From Pyxidicoccus parkwaysis (lineage in GTDB: Bacteria > Myxococcota > Myxococcia > Myxococcales > Myxococcaceae): a stretch of DNA of 64,000 bases. The stretch spans positions 7,616,001-7,680,000 of the forward strand of contig NZ_CP071090.1 in the NCBI RefSeq assembly GCF_017301735.1, read 5' to 3'. The translations under genes were made by a program, and so were the position numbers. How positions within the stretch are numbered: position 1 is the stretch's first letter; each line of letters opens with the position of its first letter. Shown piece after piece: positions 61,026 to 64,000 of the stretch. A model generated the notes under the pieces. That model did not search any database. It saw only the letters and a program-made list of their open reading frames with translations, and was not told the origin of the DNA.

Positions 61026-61034
61026 TCTATAACA
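61026..61034 (-). promoter_or_regulatory. Candidate extended -10 promoter element of lon
   Basis: On the minus strand the sequence reads TGT-TATAGA, an extended -10 motif, about 92 bases before the lon start. No good -35 hexamer lies at normal spacing; instead a perfect dyad occupies that position. Confidence 0.45.
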
Positions 61035-61049
61035 CGGCGATTTCGGGCG

Positions 61050-61078
61050 CCGTTCCCCGCCTCAAGATTGGGGAACGG
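61050..61078. promoter_or_regulatory. Perfect inverted repeat upstream of lon
   Basis: CCGTTCCCC (61050-61058) and GGGGAACGG (61070-61078) are separated by 11 bases. It lies just upstream of the candidate lon -10 element and just after the peptidase gene, so it may be an operator for lon or the terminator of the peptidase gene. Confidence 0.5.
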
Positions 61079-61131
61079 TGTCCTGCCATCAAGGGAACAC
61101 CCCGAGCTTCCTTGGGCGTCCGCCGGGTATG

Positions 61132-63357
61132 TCAGCGGCCCTGCGCCGCCACCCCACCCTGGCGCATCTCCACCTCCAGGGCGTGGAATAGGAACGCGAA
61201 GAGGTCCGCGCTGGACTCAATCTGCTTGGCCACCTGGTCCGCGCCACCGTGGCCCGCGTTGGCTTCAATCCGCAGCAGGGCAGCCGAGCGGTTGCCGGCC
61301 GCGTTCTGCACGGCCGCCACGAACTTGCGGGCGTGCATGGGGTCCACCCGGTCGTCATGGTCCGACGACATCATCAGCAGTGCCGGGTAGCGCACGTCCG
61401 GCCGCACGTGGTGGTAGGGCGAGTAGGCGTACAGCGTCTTGAACTCCTCGGGCTTCTCCGGCGTGCCGTACTCCGGAATCCACGTCCTGCCGCTGCCGAA
61501 GAGGTGGTAGCGGACCATGTCCAGGAGCGGCACGGCGCACACCACCGCGCCGTAGAGCTCCGGGCGCTGCGTCATGGCCGCGCCCACCAGCAGGCCGCCG
61601 TTGCTGCCGCCGTGGATGGCCAGCCGGCGCGGCTGCGTGTACTTCTCTTTGATGAGGTACTCGGCGGCCGCGTTGAAATCATCGAAAACGTTCTGCTTGC
61701 GCTCCAGGCGGCCGGCGTCGTGCCAGGCCTTGCCGTACTCGCCACCACCGCGCAGGTTGGCCACCGCGTACACGCCGCCCGCGTCCAGCCAGGGCAGGAT
61801 GCTGGCCCGGAAGACGGGCTCCATGCTCACGTTGAAGCCGCCGTACCCATAGAGCAGCGTGGGCGCGGTGCCGTCCTGCTTCAGGCCCTTGCGGTACACC
61901 AGGAACATGGGCACGCGGGTGCCGTCCTTGGACGGGTAGAACACCTGCTGCACCGTGTACGCGTCCGGGTCCATGGGCAGGTCCACGCGCGCCCACTCCT
62001 CGGACTTCCCGGTGCTGACGGACGTCTTGTAGACGAGCCGCGGCGTGGTGAAGGACGTGAAGACGTAATAGGCCTCGTCCAGGTCCTCCAGACCCACCAG
62101 GTTGGACGCGGCGCCCACCCCGGGGAGCTGCACGGTGCGCACCGGCTTGCCGTCCAGCGTGGCCACGCGCACCTCGGTGGCGGCGTCCTTGAGGTACTCC
62201 AGCGCCAGGTGCCCGCCGATGACCTTGGTGCTCTGCAGGGCGGCGACCGGGTCCTCGGGGACGATTTCCTTCCACTGGGCGCGCTCGGGCTTCGCCGGGT
62301 CCACCACGAAGACGCGCTGGCGCGAGGCGCCCTCGTCCGTGGTGACGTAGAAGCGGTCCTTCCACGCGGTCAGCTCGTACTTCGCGCCGTTGCCCTTCAC
62401 GAGCAGGCGGAAGTCCTTCTCGCCCGGCCGCTTCCAGTAGATGTCGTTCTCGCTCCAGCCGCGGATGACGTAGACGAAGAGGTACTTGCCGTCCCGGCTC
62501 AAGTCGGACTGGAGGAAGGTGGTGGGGTCACCCGTGCGCGGGTACACCAGCGCGTCCGTCTTCGGGTCCGTGCCCAGCTTGTGGTAGCGGATGGTGGTGT
62601 AGCCGGGCCGCGCGTCCACGGGGATGCTCGGGTCCGTGGGCAGCCACTCGTAGTAGAAGCCCTGGTTGTCCGGCGTCCACTTGGGCGAGGCGTACTTGCC
62701 GCCCTCAATCACGTCGACCTTGGACCACTCGCCGGTGTCCACGTCCATGACGTGCAGCACGGCCTCGTCCGCGGCGTTGGGCTTCTGCGAGAAGACGACC
62801 TTCTTGCCGTCCCACGAGGGCGCCCACATGCCCATGGAGATGGTGCCGTCCTTGCTCCACGTGTTCGGGTCCAGCAGCACCTTCTCCGTGCCGTGCTCGC
62901 TGGGCCGCCAGTAGACGATGGACTTCTCCTTGTCCTTGTGGGTGCGGACGAAGAAGAAGCGACCGTTGCGGCGCGACGGCGGGGAGATGGAGTCCGCGTA
63001 GAACAGCTCCTTGAAGCGGCGGGCGAGCGCGTCGCGGCCCGGCATCTTCGCGAGCTCTCCGCGCGCCAGCGCGTCCTGCGCCTTCATCCACGCCTGCACC
63101 TCGGGGGCCTTCTCGTCCTCCAGCCACCGGTACGGGTCCGCCACCTGCACGCCATGCAGCGTGTCCACCTGGGCTTCCGCCCGGGACGCGGGGTAACTCA
63201 TTCGCGAGGACTCCTCCTGGGCCGACGCGGGGATGGCCGGCCTTGTCATTCCCCCGGGTGCCGCGGACGCGGACGCCGGAAGCTCCTCTCGCGCCGCCTC
63301 CTTCTGGCTGGCACACGCGACGAGGGACAGCAACGCGGGGACGAGCAGCTTTCTCAT
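61132..63357 (-). CDS. S9-family prolyl oligopeptidase lipoprotein
   Basis: The 741-residue serine peptidase cleaves peptides after proline. A lipoprotein signal ends in LLSLVAC (Cys at about residue 15), so it should be periplasmic or outer-membrane bound. Residues about 60-450 are the seven-bladed propeller ([40 protein letters not shown]), and about 470-735 the alpha/beta hydrolase domain with nucleophile in [20 protein letters not shown], the acid in [20 protein letters not shown] and the His in [11 protein letters not shown]. The [12 protein letters not shown] motif is also typical. The ATG at 63355-63357 is chosen for the signal peptide. It lies between lon and clpX. Confidence 0.92.
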   Translation of the reverse strand: MRKLLVPALLSLVACASQKEAAREELPASASAAPGGMTRPAIPASAQEESSRMSYPASRAEAQVDTLHGVQVADPYRWLEDEKAPEVQAWMKAQDALARGELAKMPGRDALARRFKELFYADSISPPSRRNGRFFFVRTHKDKEKSIVYWRPSEHGTEKVLLDPNTWSKDGTISMGMWAPSWDGKKVVFSQKPNAADEAVLHVMDVDTGEWSKVDVIEGGKYASPKWTPDNQGFYYEWLPTDPSIPVDARPGYTTIRYHKLGTDPKTDALVYPRTGDPTTFLQSDLSRDGKYLFVYVIRGWSENDIYWKRPGEKDFRLLVKGNGAKYELTAWKDRFYVTTDEGASRQRVFVVDPAKPERAQWKEIVPEDPVAALQSTKVIGGHLALEYLKDAATEVRVATLDGKPVRTVQLPGVGAASNLVGLEDLDEAYYVFTSFTTPRLVYKTSVSTGKSEEWARVDLPMDPDAYTVQQVFYPSKDGTRVPMFLVYRKGLKQDGTAPTLLYGYGGFNVSMEPVFRASILPWLDAGGVYAVANLRGGGEYGKAWHDAGRLERKQNVFDDFNAAAEYLIKEKYTQPRRLAIHGGSNGGLLVGAAMTQRPELYGAVVCAVPLLDMVRYHLFGSGRTWIPEYGTPEKPEEFKTLYAYSPYHHVRPDVRYPALLMMSSDHDDRVDPMHARKFVAAVQNAAGNRSAALLRIEANAGHGGADQVAKQIESSADLFAFLFHALEVEMRQGGVAAQGR

Positions 63358-63509
63358 GGGGCTCCAGCACATACAGAAAGGCCCCCGGCCGTCCCACAAA
63401 AAGTGTGGCTGTGCCGTAACCGCACGGCCCCTCTCCAGACACGCGGGGCGCGTCCGAGGGGCCATTCATGGCCGCCCTGACGCGCCCCGTCATGTTTCAT
63501 TCAAACACC

Positions 63510-63528
63510 GGCCCCCAGAGGAGGGGCC
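63510..63528 (-). terminator. Hairpin after clpX
   Basis: GGCCCC and GGGGCC flank a seven-base loop, 12 bases after the clpX stop, with GGTGTTTG as the downstream minus-strand sequence. It is a modest terminator candidate. Confidence 0.5.
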
Positions 63529-63540
63529 CGAAGGTCCGCG

Positions 63541-64000
63541 CTAGGCGGACTCCTTCTTCGGCTCCGTGGCTTCCTTCTCCTGCGAGTGCAGGACGACGGG
63601 CTCGCTCTTCTTGAGGATGACCTCCTCGGAGATGAGCACCTCGCGGGCCGTCTTGCGGGACGGGATTTCGTACATCACGTCCAGCATGGCCGACTCGAGG
63701 ATGGAGCGCAGGCCGCGAGCGCCGGCCTTGCGGCGGATGGCCTCGTTGGCGATGGCCTTCAGCGCGCCGTCGGTGAACTTGAGCGCCACGCCGTCCAGCT
63801 CGAAGAGCTTGCGGTACTGCTTGGTGAGCGCGTTCTTCGGCTGGTTGAGGATGTTGATGAGCGCGGGCTCATCCAGCTCCTCCAGCGCGGTGATGATGGG
63901 CAGGCGGCCGATGAACTCCGGAATCATGCCGAACTTCAGCAGGTCCTCCGGCTCCACGTGCTTGAGCAGCTCCGTGAGGTTGCGCTGCTTCTTGGACTGG
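63541..64000 (-). CDS. clpX: ATP-dependent Clp protease ATP-binding subunit ClpX, C-terminal part (5' end outside window)
   Basis: ClpX unfolds tagged substrates for ClpP, including those presented by SspB. The visible 152 or so residues are the end of the AAA+ module and the C-terminal small domain: [20 protein letters not shown] with sensor-type segment, [40 protein letters not shown] and the sensor-2 helix [20 protein letters not shown], followed by [20 protein letters not shown]. The tail beyond this ([16 protein letters not shown]) is charged and variable. The Walker motifs and zinc-binding N domain lie past position 64000. Confidence 0.95.
   Translation of the reverse strand, partial: QSKKQRNLTELLKHVEPEDLLKFGMIPEFIGRLPIITALEELDEPALINILNQPKNALTKQYRKLFELDGVALKFTDGALKAIANEAIRRKAGARGLRSILESAMLDVMYEIPSRKTAREVLISEEVILKKSEPVVLHSQEKEATEPKKESA

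Overview
The window is chromosomal DNA of about 65-70% GC with strong G/C third-position bias, dense genes and long spurious antisense frames. Several traits point to a myxobacterium of the Myxococcus/Corallococcus kind: a Ser/Thr kinase with an HRDVSPSN catalytic loop and PEGA tail, a response regulator fused to DUF4388 and TPR repeats, FG-GAP lipoproteins with Asp/Ala/Gly-rich linkers, a Cys-rich lipoprotein, and the order lon, S9 peptidase, clpX. No rRNA, tRNA, CRISPR array, transposase or integrase was found.

Layout. 1-1158: nusA (cut by the window edge) and rimP. 1366-7699: an amidohydrolase, two envelope proteins (FecR, LysM), an HD-GYP sensor, DUF971 and a PEGA kinase. 7710-11366, leftward: sspB and smpB (trans-translation and ClpXP delivery), panC and panB, and a deoxynucleoside kinase. 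11927-13796: rsmA and tsaD. 13842-22580: two large cytoplasmic or scaffold-type proteins, the second (about 1,900 aa) built round roughly 1,040 residues of six-residue Ala/Glu/Arg repeat with a J domain and TPRs at the C-terminus. 22615-26562: trmL, DUF192, a PP2C phosphatase and an amgK-murU pair for peptidoglycan recycling. 26947-30180: cystathionine beta-synthase followed by an unrecognised three-gene cassette bounded by a perfect 93-bp direct repeat made of the last codons and terminator of cbs. 30183-38153: two paralogous FG-GAP lipoproteins around a MaoC gene, then a discoidin/metallophosphoesterase lipoprotein. 38341-43253: cystathionine gamma-synthase (the transsulfuration partner of cbs), a crotonase, two small proteins, a UdgX-type uracil-DNA glycosylase and a stand-alone RlmK methyltransferase. 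43285-47205: a Cys-rich lipoprotein, an ECF-like sigma factor and an anti-sigma/FecR protein whose 3' end is present in three tandem copies. 47353-53999: DTW protein, rsmE, an Xaa-Pro aminopeptidase, a DUF2914 membrane protein, and a grxD-bolA-algH set. 54021-58331: a response regulator and a peptide ABC transporter without ATPases. 58471-64000: lon, a prolyl oligopeptidase lipoprotein and the C-terminus of clpX.

Themes. RNA and translation maintenance is heavily represented (nusA, rimP, smpB, rsmA, tsaD, trmL, rlmK, DTW, rsmE), and so is regulated proteolysis (sspB, lon, clpX). The best candidates for something undescribed are the three-gene cassette at 28431-30099 with its duplicated cbs terminator, and the giant Ala/Glu/Arg-repeat J-domain protein.
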